Shown here: in pieces, positions 24,690 to 34,607 of the stretch
Layout: every line of letters starts with the position of its first letter
Position numbering within the stretch: the stretch's first letter is position 1
Assembly: GCA_019321725.1 (NCBI GenBank)
Contig: CM033111.1
Location: 9,610,001-9,674,000, forward strand
Origin: Paulownia fortunei
Taxonomy: Eukaryota > Streptophyta > Magnoliopsida > Lamiales > Paulowniaceae
DNA length: 64,000 nucleotides
Direction of reading: 5' to 3'
Made by a program: the position numbers and the translations under genes
The notes under the pieces: generated by a model
Seen by the model: only the letters and a program-made list of their open reading frames with translations
Database searches by the model: none
Told to the model about the DNA's origin: nothing

Positions 24690-24754
24690 GAGCTTTCAGC
24701 AAGTGAACCAACTAGGGCAGTGTGTGTCCCATGTTTTATCTGCCATGAATTTCT
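24690..24754 (+). pseudogene. Downstream gene-like fragment of unit I, left part, split by E0
   Basis: A frame reading MSFQQVNQLGQCVSHVLSAM runs up to the E0 insertion; the other half is at 31300-31430. The paralogous uninterrupted copy is at 55062-55259. I do not recognise the protein; its place about 0.4 kb after the F-box suggests it belonged to the same gene or a neighbour. Confidence 0.5.
24750..24754. other. Left target site duplication of E0 (TTTCT)
   Basis: TTTCT precedes the LTR start and is repeated exactly at 31300-31304 after the other LTR. Removing the element and one TTTCT restores continuity with the paralogous sequence at 55120-55200. Confidence 0.9.
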
Positions 24755-25994
24755 TGGTGGGAATTTTGATAGGTATAATATCGAAATTTGCTAAAGTATT
24801 TCTGAAAGAATTTTAGCTATAGTCGAGGCAAGAGTTTAACTTTTTTTCTTTAAGACGAAATTGCCCCAGACATAGTGCTTACGGGATATGGCAATCATCT
24901 CCCAATGTACAACGACTCACTTCTTATGATAGTAGCACTACAAATCACAAGAACATTCGAACTTTAAAAGTATTTTGGAGCTCCTTTATGAACTTGAAAG
25001 AAAGATAAGAATAGATTGAATGAATACAAATAATGAAATCTGGAGGTCTATTTATAGTTTTTGAAGAATTGTGGTAGCAATTCATGAGTGGGTGCAATTT
25101 TAGGTCCGGATCAATTTGAGCAGTATGATTGCATCCCTCTACGAAGATCCATACCCTTATAGTAAACCCCTTGCCAAGGATCAATCTCAACTTTTTGCAA
25201 AGGTCCACACCCCTTACAATAAACTCTTGCCAGATCAATCTCAATTGTCTATTCGGAACTTTCTGCAAAGGTCCACACCTCTTACAGTGAACTCTCGCCA
25301 ACCGAATAGATATGTTAGCGATTTGGTCCACTCATAGCTTTTGGACGCACCTTGTCAGCAACTGTATGTTCGGTCATGCCCATTCAACTTCTAACCGCAT
25401 ATTGTTTTGCCATGCGTACACCAACTGGATGCATCTGCCACATCAGCTCACACTAGCCACATCACTGAGCCACACTGAGCCACTTTGATTCAATTTCTAA
25501 AAAATTTAAGGCCCCTTAGCTCTTCACGATGATGCGTACGTACTAACTGTAAGTGTATCTCTAAAGCGCCTAATGCAACCTTTGTGACATGCACGTGCAT
25601 GCGGATACGGGCTCGGATGGTTCCACACACCATTCTCGTAGCTCCTTGGACTAGCTAAAACTAGCCAAAAGACTACTAGAGTGTACCATAGGAGAGCTCC
25701 ACTTGATTACTCTTTATTAAAGTGAGATTCTATATATGCAAGATAAAGTTGCTCCACTCTTCTAATGCGGAATTGTGACTTTTCACATTTCCAACTTTTC
25801 ATATTCAATTATTTATTTTCAGTGGCTTACTTTATCTATTAATTTTTCATTCACCCGAAATTGATTTGAGAAATTAAATATACTAAACTTATCTACTCAC
25901 GGCATAAATTATGTTTAATCTATAAATTAGAATCCACTTTATTTGTTGGTCAAAATTGGGTCAAAACCTAATTTTTCAAAACTAATTTCTAACA
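24755..25994 (-). repeat. 3' LTR of E0
   Basis: Long terminal repeat matching 30049-31299. It contains three near-repeated segments of the form TCCACACCCCTTACAAT near 25140-25310. It is adjacent to the purine tract at 25995-26006. Confidence 0.9.
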
Positions 25995-26006
25995 ATCCCC
26001 CACATG
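25995..26006 (-). other. Polypurine tract of E0
   Basis: On the minus strand CATGTGGGGGAT lies immediately before the 3' LTR. A G-rich purine run here primes plus-strand DNA synthesis in Ty1/copia elements. Confidence 0.8.
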
Positions 26007-26895
26007 AATGAAATTAAGGCATATGCGGACACTAAAGAGAGTCCATGTGAGAAGCTATTGCATCAGACAAGGTAGCTTGTGGGTTTGAACCTTTCTTAGT
26101 AGAATACTATCGAATTTACTGGGCCGCTCAGTGACGCGATGTCTTGAAATGTTTAGTTGTTTGTGTAAATTAAGACAATAGTATCCAAAAATTAACTTTT
26201 CTAATATTTTTAGTTCTCATGGTTGTGTCCGTTTTGGCCCTGGACAACATGTTGGATTCATAAGTATTTCGTTGAAACAGCCATTCTTCACACTTATAAA
26301 GGTGACCTCTTATTTAGAGTATCCTTCCATACTCTACTTTGTAGTATAGGAGTCATTAAAAGTATATAACTTAACCTCACTACATGTCAGGTAGCACTTT
26401 AACTTTCATAGGAATGGAAGAGAAAGTACTCCTAAGTGCTTGTTTGAATTTTCATAACTTAGTTGTCCCATTGAACCAAGATCTTGGAATCTCCAATTAA
26501 CAAGGTTAGGTTACCACTATAAAAATTCTTTACTTTGTAGGTTTTAGGCCCATTCTCCTTGATAAGCAGTAAACTTGATCTCTACCTAAATCTTTACTTA
26601 ATGGATCATCTAGGTTTTTCTTCGATTTCACGTAATCAATAGAATAACTCCATTTGAGATCAACTGGCTTACGGTATTATGTCTTTGATGTATATGTTGA
26701 GACTTACCATTGTACATACTACTTTGTGATATTCCAATAGTTGACTAGTTATCACAATGTATCATAATTGCAGGCACTAGCTTAAGCCAACAAGGAATAT
26801 CGTCTAAAAAATTATGAAGCCATTATGCTTCTTCTCCAGCTTTATCTAAAGCTATAAACTCTAATTCCATCATGGATCGAGTTATATAAGTTTTT
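26007..26895 (-). other. E0 3' internal sequence between RNase H and the LTR
   Basis: Internal retroelement DNA without a usable frame. Around 26760-26890 the minus strand still shows decayed RNase H C-terminal sequence. The rest is untranslated or too degraded to read. Confidence 0.5.
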
Positions 26896-27204
26896 TTAGA
26901 GGATTTCCATTGTAGACTTTGAGTCTTTTGTGTCAGATATCCAATTTACATCATTGTATCCTTCCAGTATAGCTGGATATCTAGTATAATATAATCCATA
27001 ATTTAAAGTAAATCTTAAGTATTTAAGAACCCTTATCAATGTCTTCCAATGATTATTGCTTGGATTACTTGTAAACCTACTCAACTTGTTGACCGAGTAA
27101 GCAATACCCGGATGTGTGCAGTTCACAATATACATCAAACTACCAATTGTTCGAGAATATTCTAACTGTGATACAGGTTCACCATGGTTTTTAGCTAAAT
27201 GCAA
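26896..27204 (-). pseudogene. E0 RNase H region
   Basis: The 102-residue frame contains [20 protein letters not shown], then [27 protein letters not shown] and [19 protein letters not shown]. This is the usual Ty1/copia connection plus RNase H sequence (compare the Y-x-D-A-D-W-A pattern; here Y-N-D-V-N-W, so the second acidic residue is Asn). RNase H removes the RNA template during reverse transcription. It continues from the RT frame and is truncated by stops at both ends. Confidence 0.85.
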
Positions 27205-27960
27205 ACTTAAGTCTACTGGTGTTTTACTAGGAAAGTATCATACGCATTAAACTTTCTAAGTATTGTCTCAACATAATAAGACTGCAATAGAACAAGCCCC
27301 TCAGATGTTTTATTGATCTTAATTCCCAATATGACATCTATTAATCCGATATCTTTCATATCAAAATATTTATATAATATTTTCTTAGTATTCATGATTA
27401 TATCATGGCTACTACCCATAATTAACATGTCTTCTACATATAGACAGACAATGACATAAGCATCTGGTGTGCCTTTTATATAGAGGCATTTATCATATTC
27501 ATTGATTTTGAAGCCATTTGACATCATTGTCTTGTCAAATTTCTCGTGCCACTATTTTGGTGCTTGTTTAAGTCCATATATGACTTAATAATCTACACAC
27601 CTTTTTCTCTTGACCGAGAGCAACAAACCCTTCGGGATGTTCCATGTAAATTTCTTCTTCTAATTCACCAGTTAGAAAGGGCGTTTTTACATCCATTTGA
27701 TATATCTCAAGGTTATGCAATGCTGCAATTACAATGAGTACTCTAATAGATGTGATCCTTGTCACTGGTGAATATGTGTCAAAGAAATCAAGACCTTCTT
27801 TTTGTTTGGACCCTTTAGCTAATAATATAGCCTTGTACTGATCAATAGATCAATCATCATTGTATTTCCTTTTAAGGATCTATTTATATCCTAAAGGCTG
27901 ACTTCCCGGTGGGAGATCAACTAACTCTTAAGTATGATTTTGCATAATGGATTCTATTTC
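27205..27960 (-). pseudogene. E0 reverse transcriptase
   Basis: Two frames hold the Ty1/copia RT: 27568-27765 with IYQMDVKTPFLTGELEEEIY, which carries the first catalytic Asp (Q-M-D-V-K), and 27213-27527 with CLYVEDMLIMGS. The second motif should be Y-V-D-D; here the second position is YVED, so one of the two catalytic Asp residues is replaced. Between them the fingers/palm link is broken by stops. The enzyme copies element RNA to DNA in cytoplasmic virus-like particles. This copy would be inactive from the motif change alone. Confidence 0.9.
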
Positions 27961-29141
27961 ACTGTTAATAGCTCCTTTTTAGAATGGAGCTTCTGGACTG
28001 GATAGTGCTTCATTGATTGTCCTTGATTCATTTTCTAACATATAAGTTACAAAATCTAGACCAAATGTTTTAGCTGTTTTGGTCATTTTACTGTGTCTTG
28101 GTTCTTCTTCACTTTGATGATTACCATTTGAAGTTTCATAAGTTCTTTTATGAGAACCAACTTTTTTCCTTTCTTGGCAAGGAAAGATATCTTGAAAAAA
28201 ATACAATATTCCTTGATTCTATAATTGTGCCTTCATGTATATCGGGAATTGTTGATTTGTGCATAATAAATTGGTATGCACTACTGTTATTTGCATATCC
28301 AATAAAAATGCAATCGATTGTCTTAGGCCTAATTTTAATTTGTTTTGGTTTAGGTATTTCTACCTTGGCCAAACAACCCCATATTTTAAGATGTTTGTAT
28401 GAAGGCTTATGACCTTTCCATAACTCATAAGGAGTTTCATTCTTACTCTTGTGTAGTATTTTTTTTAAGAATGTGGTTTGCTAAGGGTATAGTTTCCTCC
28501 CAAAAATTCTGAGGTAAACCATAATTTATTAACATAGCATTCATCATCTCCTTAAGAGTACGATTTTTTCGTTCAGCTACACCATTTGATTGAGGTGAGT
28601 AAGGAGTTGTAGTTTGATGAATAATGCTAGATTCTAAGCAAAATTCTTCAAACGAAGCTACATATTCTCCCCCTCTATCACTACGAATAATTTTTTTTCA
28701 TTTGCTAAGTTGATTTTCAACCTCATTCTTATAGTTTTTAAAAGCTTCCACGGCCACATCTTTACTTTTCAAAAGGTACACATAACAGTACCTTGTGCAA
28801 TCATCAATAAAAGTAATGAAATACTTTTTTCCACCTCTAGTTTGCATAAATTTTAAGTCACATATATCTCTATGAATTAATTCTAGAGGTGTTGTACTTC
28901 TTTCTACTGAATGGAATGGTGTTTTGGCCATTTTTCCCTCAACACAAATTTCACACTTATGTTGTGAATCAAACTTAAATGAAGGAAGTAAATTTAAATT
29001 TACTAGTCTTCGCAAAGTGTTAAAATTAATATGTCCTAATCTAACATGCCATAAATTTGAACACTCAATCAAGTAAGAAGAAGATTTAACTTTATTGCTT
29101 TTAAAGTTACGGAGTACATTCAGTACATTCATTTTGAACAA
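27961..29141 (-). pseudogene. E0 integrase
   Basis: The 28698-29141 frame holds the GAG-pre-integrase and zinc-binding part ([16 protein letters not shown] and [14 protein letters not shown]) and the start of the core ([11 protein letters not shown], then [14 protein letters not shown] with catalytic Asp). The DNA from 28500 to 28700 still encodes a P-Y-S-P-Q-S-N-G-V-A-E-R-like stretch with the catalytic Glu region. The frame at 28148-28372 has the C-terminal DCIFIGYANNSSAYQF motif typical of copia. A linker before RT follows at about 27980-28206. At least three frame breaks separate these parts. Confidence 0.85.
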
Positions 29142-29164
29142 TCCTTTTTCTAAGTACCCTTTTC

Positions 29165-29524
29165 CTATGAACTATCCATTTTTAGTAAGTACAACTTTTT
29201 AGACTCAAACACTAGTCTAAAACTAGCTTTAACTAACAAGGAGCCGAACACCAGGTTCTTACGAATGTCTAGGACATGTAGCACATCAACAAGGGTTAGC
29301 TCTTTGCCTGAGGTCATCTTCAACACCAATTTGCCTAGACCGATAATGTTGGAAATTGTAGAGTTTTCCATATACAACTTCCTTCCATTGATTGAAATAT
29401 AAGATGAAAACATCTCTTTGTCGAAGCAGATGTGGCGTGTTGCACCTGTATCGACCCACCACTCTCTCGAGTTATCCATCAAGTTAGCTTCAAACACGAC
29501 AATTGACAAGTCCAGCTCTGTCAT
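29165..29524 (-). pseudogene. E0 aspartic protease
   Basis: A 119-residue frame with [16 protein letters not shown] near residue 20, the standard copia protease active site with the catalytic Asp in D-T-G-A. It is followed by [21 protein letters not shown] and an [15 protein letters not shown] segment. The domain itself looks well kept. Separation from gag (upstream) and integrase (downstream) by stops shows the polyprotein is broken. The protease cuts Gag-Pol into mature proteins. Confidence 0.9.
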
Positions 29525-29566
29525 ATCTACTGGTATTGTCTTGTCCTCGGTTACATATACCTTATT

Positions 29567-30017
29567 TTGATTGCCTTTCTTTGGAAGTCAACAATCTTTG
29601 GCCTTGTGGTTTGGCTTGCCATAGTTGTAGTAGTTCCTTTTGAACTTCTTTGTCTTTCCCTATTTCTGGCCATTTCCCGGGTGCTTCCTCTTCTTGCTAG
29701 AATTTGGTTCCATCAAGTTTGCCCTAGCTTCCATAGGCAGCTTATCGGACTTAACTTTAGATTTGTGGTTATCTTCTTCAATCCACAATCTGACCATCAA
29801 ATCCTCAAGTTCCATCTCCTTTTGCTTGTGCTTCATGTAGTTCTTGAAGTCTTTCCACAGTGGGGGCATCCTCTCTCAAGAACCTTGTCAGGTTCAAGGT
29901 TGACAGGTAGAACAACATCTTCTGTTGCCACCTTTTGAAGTCAGTTCCGGTGAACTTCTCTAGTTTCTCTCTATGAGCTGGAGTTGGTAAAGCAAGTGTT
30001 GCTGATGTTGTAGCCAT
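29567..30017 (-). pseudogene. E0 gag with a large internal deletion
   Basis: The start is MATTSATLALPTPAHREKL at 30017, followed by FTGTDFKRWQQKMLFYLSTL, the N-terminal capsid region of copia gag. At about 29865-29875 the sequence jumps from LREDAP to PLWKDFKNYMKHKQKEME, skipping the roughly 150 residues that normally separate these blocks, and the frame shifts. The zinc knuckle follows near 29600, but reads Y-x-x-Y-G-x-x-x-H-x-x-x-x-C, so the first two Cys of CCHC are Tyr. This gag could not package RNA normally. Confidence 0.85.
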
Positions 30018-30048
30018 TTTGAACTACACAATAATTTCGTCTTAAAAT

Positions 30049-31299
30049 TGTTGGAAATTTTGGTAGGTGTAATATCAAAATGGCTAAAGTATTTTTGGCA
30101 GAATTTCAGCTATAATCAAGGCAAGAGTTTAACTCTTTTTTTTTAGATGAAATTGCCCCGCAGTTGGTGCTTATGAGATATGGCAATCGTCTCCTAAGAT
30201 ACAATGACTCAATTCTTATGATAGTAGCACTACAAATCACAAGAACTTTCGAACTTTAAAAGTATTTTGGAACTCTCTTATGAACTTGAGAGAAAGATAA
30301 GAATAGATTGAATGAATAAAAATAATAAAATCTGGGGGTCTATTTATAATTTTTGAAAAGTTGTGGTAACAATTCATGAGTGGTGTAATTTTAGGTCCGT
30401 ATCAATCTGAGCTATATAATTGTATCTCTCTGTGAAGATCCATACCCTTACAGTGAACCCCTTGCCAATGACCAATCTCAACTGTCCGATCACAACTCTC
30501 TGCAAAGGCCCACACCCCTTATAGTGAGCTCTTGTCAATGATCAATCTCAACTGTCCGATCGCAACTCTCTGCGAAGGTCTATACCCCTTACAATAAGCT
30601 CTTGGAAATCGAATGGACATGTCAGCAATACGCTCCACTCACAGCCTTTGGACGCACCTTGTCAGCAGTTGTGTGTCTGGTCACGCCTATTTAGATTCCA
30701 ACCACACGTTATCTTGGCACGCATATGCTAATCGAATGCATCTGCCACATCAGCTCACACTAGCTACGTCACTGAGCCACACTAAGCCACCTTGGTTCAA
30801 TTTTGAAAAATTTAAAGCCCCTCAGCTTCTCATGATGATGCGTACGTGCTAAATGCAAAGTGCGCCTCTAAAGCGCCCAATATAACCTTTGCGATATGTG
30901 TGTGTGTGCGGGTGCGGGCTCGAATTTTGCGTAGCACCATCCTCGTAGCTCTTTGAGCTAGCTAATGCTAGCCAAAATACCACTAGAGTACACCATAAGA
31001 GAGCTCCACTTGATTACCTTTACTAAAGTGAGATTCTATATATGTAAGACAAAGTTACTCCAATCTTCCAATGTGGGATTCTGATTTTTCACATTCCCAA
31101 CTTCCATATTCAATTAATAATTTTAAGTGGCTTACTTTATCCATTAATTTTTCATTCACCCAAAATTAATTTGAGAAATCAAATATACTAAACTTATCTA
31201 CTCACAGTGTAGATTATGTTTAATCTATAAAATAGAATCTACTTTATTTATTTATCAAAATTAGGTTAAAACCTAATTTTTCAAAACCAATTTCTAACA
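30049..31299 (-). repeat. 5' LTR of E0
   Basis: Matches 24755-25994 along its whole length, with TGTTGGAAATTTT at its left end and TTTCTAACA at its right end. It carries the transcription start for this minus-strand element. The sequence between it and gag (30018-30048) lacks a recognisable initiator-Met primer site. Confidence 0.9.
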
Positions 31300-31430
31300 T
31301 TTCTATGGAGAAACTTTTAGAGTACAAGTATCCTACAGCCTGGATTAAGTTTGAGAAGGGTCTTATTAAGGAGGTTGGATCTCATCAACAGCTCACCAAT
31401 TATGGCTATCCATATTGTCAATGAGCCTTA
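31300..31430 (+). pseudogene. Downstream gene-like fragment of unit I, right part
   Basis: Continues the fragment cut at 24754. The segment GAGAAGGGTCTTATTAAGGA is shared with the uninterrupted copy at 55188. Stops are present in the frame. The first five bases are the right TTTCT target duplication of E0. Confidence 0.55.
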
Positions 31431-31439
31431 AGCTTGACT

Positions 31440-32035
31440 TTTGAATTAATGAACAGTCTGCTCAATTGATTAATGGTGAATGCCTTAAATAAATTTGGAG
31501 CCCGGGAATTGGACCTATAGCAACTATGGAGCAACACCTTAAAAAATTTAGGAGCTTGGGAATTGGACCTCAAGCATCTAAAGGTAAATGCTTGAAAAAT
31601 ATTTGGAGCTCGGGAATCCGACCTCTAGAAACTAAGGGCGAATTCTTTAAATAAATCAGAGGCTTAAGAATCCAATCTCCAATAATTAATGTCTTAAATA
31701 AATTAGGAGCTTGAGAATCTAACCTCCAGCAATTAAAGATGAATTCCTTAAAAAAATTAAGAGCTTAAGAATTCGACTTCGAGCAACTAAAGGTGAATGC
31801 CTTAAATGAATTAGGAGCTCAGGATTCTGACCTACAATAATTAATGGCGAATGCCTTAAATAAATTAGGAGCTCAAGAATTCGACTTCCAGCAACTAAAG
31901 GCCAATGCCTTAAATGAATTTGGAGTTCCAGAATCTGACTTGTATCAACTAAGGCTTTAAATGAATTAGGAGCTTGGAAATCCGACATCTAGCAACTAAG
32001 GACGATTGTCTTAAAATTAGGGCCTTGGGAATCTA
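31440..32035 (+). repeat. 54 bp minisatellite, array 1
   Basis: About eleven imperfect units of 54 bp with a core of GGAGCTCGAGAATCCGACCT, then CCAGCAACTAAAGGTGAATG and CCTTAAATGAATTA. The period is a multiple of three. The plus frame of the consensus is open (repeating A-L-N-E-L-G-A-R-E-S-D-L-Q-Q-L-K-V-N), and two minus frames are also open, which gives an 89-codon minus ORF at 31719-31988 that is probably chance. Individual units carry stops. Related arrays lie at 53114-53510 and 55440-55860, each downstream of F-box unit sequence. Confidence 0.85.
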
Positions 32036-32039
32036 TATG

Positions 32040-32559
32040 AAGGGTTATGAAGTTGACCCCAAATTAGCTTAATCTATTTTAGTGATAATATGCACGGTGG
32101 TTTATACTCGATAAAGACTGGATGCTCTGAGCAATGAAGGATTAAGGATATGGTCTTTAACCGCTTGACGTATTGCAAATCTCGATAGGGAAATCTATAT
32201 TTTGTCAACTTGCAAGTTCAAATAGTAATGAAAGAAAAAAGAGAGAAAAATGAAATATAGTTGGGCTCATCAGACGCTAAGCTCGTGTAGTTGGCTTGAT
32301 CGACAATGAAAAATGGACTAAGCTCTTTGATTACCACAAAGGTCATTAGTTGCTAAGCTGGGGTTCTTTGCTGGCCTTATTGATTATAATTTTAGAGCTC
32401 AATACGAGTTCATTTCTTATTCATTAATCCTCAGATATTGAGAACTTCGACCGAGGTAGACCATAGTTCAGCCAAAAGAAAAAAACTCCACTCTTACTGC
32501 ACATGAAATGAACTACAATAGTAGAGGGACTAATAAATTATCCCTAGTAATGAGCTAAT
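32040..32559 (+). repeat. F-box unit I linker
   Basis: Non-coding segment repeated at 53520-53990, with shared landmarks AATCTATATTTTGTC, GATGAAAAATGGAC, AAGCTCTTTGATTAC, TCCTTTGCTGGCCTTATTGA-like and a GAGGTAGACCA block. No gene is visible. Confidence 0.7.
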
Positions 32560-33097
32560 CCTAGATGGAATATTATGGGCTTAAAGATGAATACAGGCTA
32601 TTTTAGAGCTATAATTACAGTTCTTGAAAAGCGATTGGATATTCCAATGTGATAATTTAAAGAAGATTTGTTACGTAAGCTAACTATCTTATTTTCTTCA
32701 TATAAATAAGTCTTCTCCTCTATGAAATGAGGTACATATTTAACATCCATGTTACTTGAATTGCTTTGATCAATCCTTATCAAATTAATTTATGACTTAA
32801 GTATCGGAGGGGCTACATTGGGGAACCCAACGTCCCTCCTAACGCTTCATTATTTTATAAATTGATGATTATAGGTAAAACCATTGATTCACGATATAAA
32901 AACATGATAAAAAGTAAATTTATTTGAAGTTAAATTTTATGCGCATCAAATTGGTACCGTATGTGGAAACGATAAAGTTTAAATATGAGAAAGATTGGCA
33001 AATTTCTTATGTTTTATACCCCTATTCAAAATTCTTTGTCGAATCGCCCCATCCCACCTTTTAAACTTCTTGATCACAAAACCCAGATCATAGATAG
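32560..33097 (+). repeat. Region A of the F-box units, LTR-like with strong hairpin
   Basis: Repeated at 52640-53110 and 54000-54360. It has a TATAAATAAG box near 32702, and at 32806-32839 a nearly perfect hairpin in which GGAGGG pairs with CCCTCC and ACATTGGG pairs with CCCAACGT around a short loop. A TATA box followed by such a GC-rich hairpin looks like the R-U5 part of an LTR, but I found no boundaries or target duplication, so this is a guess. The last 100 bases are the F-box upstream region. Confidence 0.5.
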
Positions 33098-33150
33098 AGG
33101 CAAAAACCAAAAGTTAAAAAATAATCAAGAAAAAAAAAGAAGAAAGATAT
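33098..33150 (+). pseudogene. F-box unit II, N-terminal stub cut by E1
   Basis: The ATAGAGGCAAAAACC...AAAAATAATCAAGAA...AGAAGAAAGAT segment matches the start of the F-box remnants at 24086 and 54487. The F-box itself is missing because element E1 begins at 33151 and the sequence beyond E1 is not the continuation of this unit. Confidence 0.6.
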
Positions 33151-33207
33151 TGTTAAGTATTTAGAGATACGATTTTAATTAATTAGTAATTTATGGTCAA
33201 AAAACTT
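33151..33207 (+). repeat. E1 left LTR, first 57 bp only
   Basis: Matches the start of the right LTR at 52144 up to TTTATGGT plus an A-rich run, then diverges where E2-related sequence begins. The remainder of this LTR, the primer site and the start of gag are missing. Confidence 0.75.
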
Positions 33208-34607
33208 CAAAGGTTTCATAAGCTTCTCAACTCTATGATTCCTATATTGTATTATCCCTATGATCATGTATAATCTTCCCTCTCTCGAGTGTCGAATCTC
33301 ATACGTCAACCAATCTTAATTAGTGGCCAATTAATCAAGATGAAATACTAAACAAGATAACACAAACAAGATGAATAACTTGAACTAATATTATTTGAAA
33401 TTCAAAATATAGGATCAAATAAGATTACATCATCCTCTAGAAAGAAAAGTTTAGTTCATCATAGATCCATACAACTTCAAGAAATAAATAAGAAAGAAGA
33501 TGGAAATTGTTCACCAATTTATGAAGTACGAGGAATGATTGAAGCTCTCCTTGTCTCCAAGAATGTCTTGCTTCTCTCTAAGAATCGCTGCCTTGGTTCC
33601 AGAAAAATGAATGGGTCTTATCTCCAAGCATCCAATGGCCTTCTTTGGTTCCAAGAACCAATCTCTTCTTTAGTTGATGTTGATCTTCCCCTTTTAAACT
33701 TCTCCCCAATGATTCTTCCTCAATAGTCTTTCAACATAAATCCTAAAATCCTTCCACTTTTCTTAGTTTTTCTTCAAAAGAAACCTAAAATTATTCCCCT
33801 TTTCTTGACCTTTTCTCCTTTTTTTATCTACCAATTTAGTATATCCACTAGAGCATCACATAGGTAATGATACATAGGTGTATCTAATGTGTATATCTCA
33901 TAAAAATGTCAAAATTTATGATCCATTGCCACTTGTCATAAAGAAAATGCATCAGCATCTTTTTAGTTAGCAGGATGGTGCCTAGGCGCCTTGTATTCTA
34001 TTTTGGCAGCCTCAGATGGCGCCTTGGCGCCGTTGTTGTTGTTTTTACCTCTTTCACTTCAGTACTTTTACACTGTTCAACCTCTTACAACTAATTTTTA
34101 ATCTCTTTCAAGAATAAATTGGCTTTTTATGTCTTGTAATAAATTGTATTTATATGTCTTGGATTTCCATAGAAACTTGAATAAACTAAATATGACATAT
34201 GTGGATAGAGTTATAGCTAAAATACTAACATGTGTCATCCCAAAAAATTACAGCCCAGTGTTGACTATTAAAATTGATTTTTCTCATTGAAATAAACATA
34301 ATTGGATATTATGGTAAACATAAACATTATAGATCTATCTTTTTTATTTCCATTGGTTTAAGAATCAAGTCAAAATTATATTTGAGTAGAGAGTTATGAT
34401 TAAAATACGAAAATTATCATCAGTCGCACCACAATTTAGATTCTTTAATATTTCAACAAAGTTTTTGGTTTCTTTCCATTTTTTTCTCCTTTTGTCATTA
34501 CCTACAAGATTTCAAACTAAATGTATAAAAAGTAACAAAAACACTTGAAAACAAACCAAATGTTAATCAAAATGTATATGAATTGTTGGTATAAAATCAA
34601 CTTATCA
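33208..34607 (-). repeat. E2 3' LTR
   Basis: On the minus strand it begins TGATAAGTTGATTTTATACC. Its outer boundary near 33208 is inferred from where E1 LTR similarity stops. It includes the palindromic GGCGCCTTGGCGCC-type words near 33990-34035. The 63-codon plus frame at 33535-33726 is not supported as a gene. Confidence 0.6.

Larger units (their letters stand above)
24755..31299 (-). mobile_element. E0: Ty1/copia retrotransposon, complete but degenerate
   Basis: Two direct repeats (24755-25994 and 30049-31299) of about 1.24-1.25 kb bound the element. Each starts TG and ends TTTCTAACA, and they are flanked by the perfect target duplication TTTCT. The internal region reads on the minus strand as gag, protease, integrase, reverse transcriptase, RNase H, the Ty1/copia order. 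A purine tract precedes the 3' LTR. I could not find a canonical initiator-Met primer site (TGGTATCAGAGC) after the 5' LTR. The LTRs differ at around one base in ten in a 200-base stretch compared by eye, so insertion is old. All coding domains carry stops or key-residue changes. Confidence 0.95.

Noticed and set aside
25116..25337. Plus-strand frame with repeated TPLT-like words in the E0 LTR
   Set aside because: It lies inside LTR sequence with short internal repeats, and the other LTR copy does not keep it.
29567..29938. 123-codon plus-strand frame
   Set aside because: It is antisense to the E0 gag and zinc-knuckle region, which explains the sequence better.
31719..31988. 89-codon minus-strand frame
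   Set aside because: It is produced by the 54 bp tandem repeat, which has three open consensus frames; it has no start context or partner in arrays 2 and 3.
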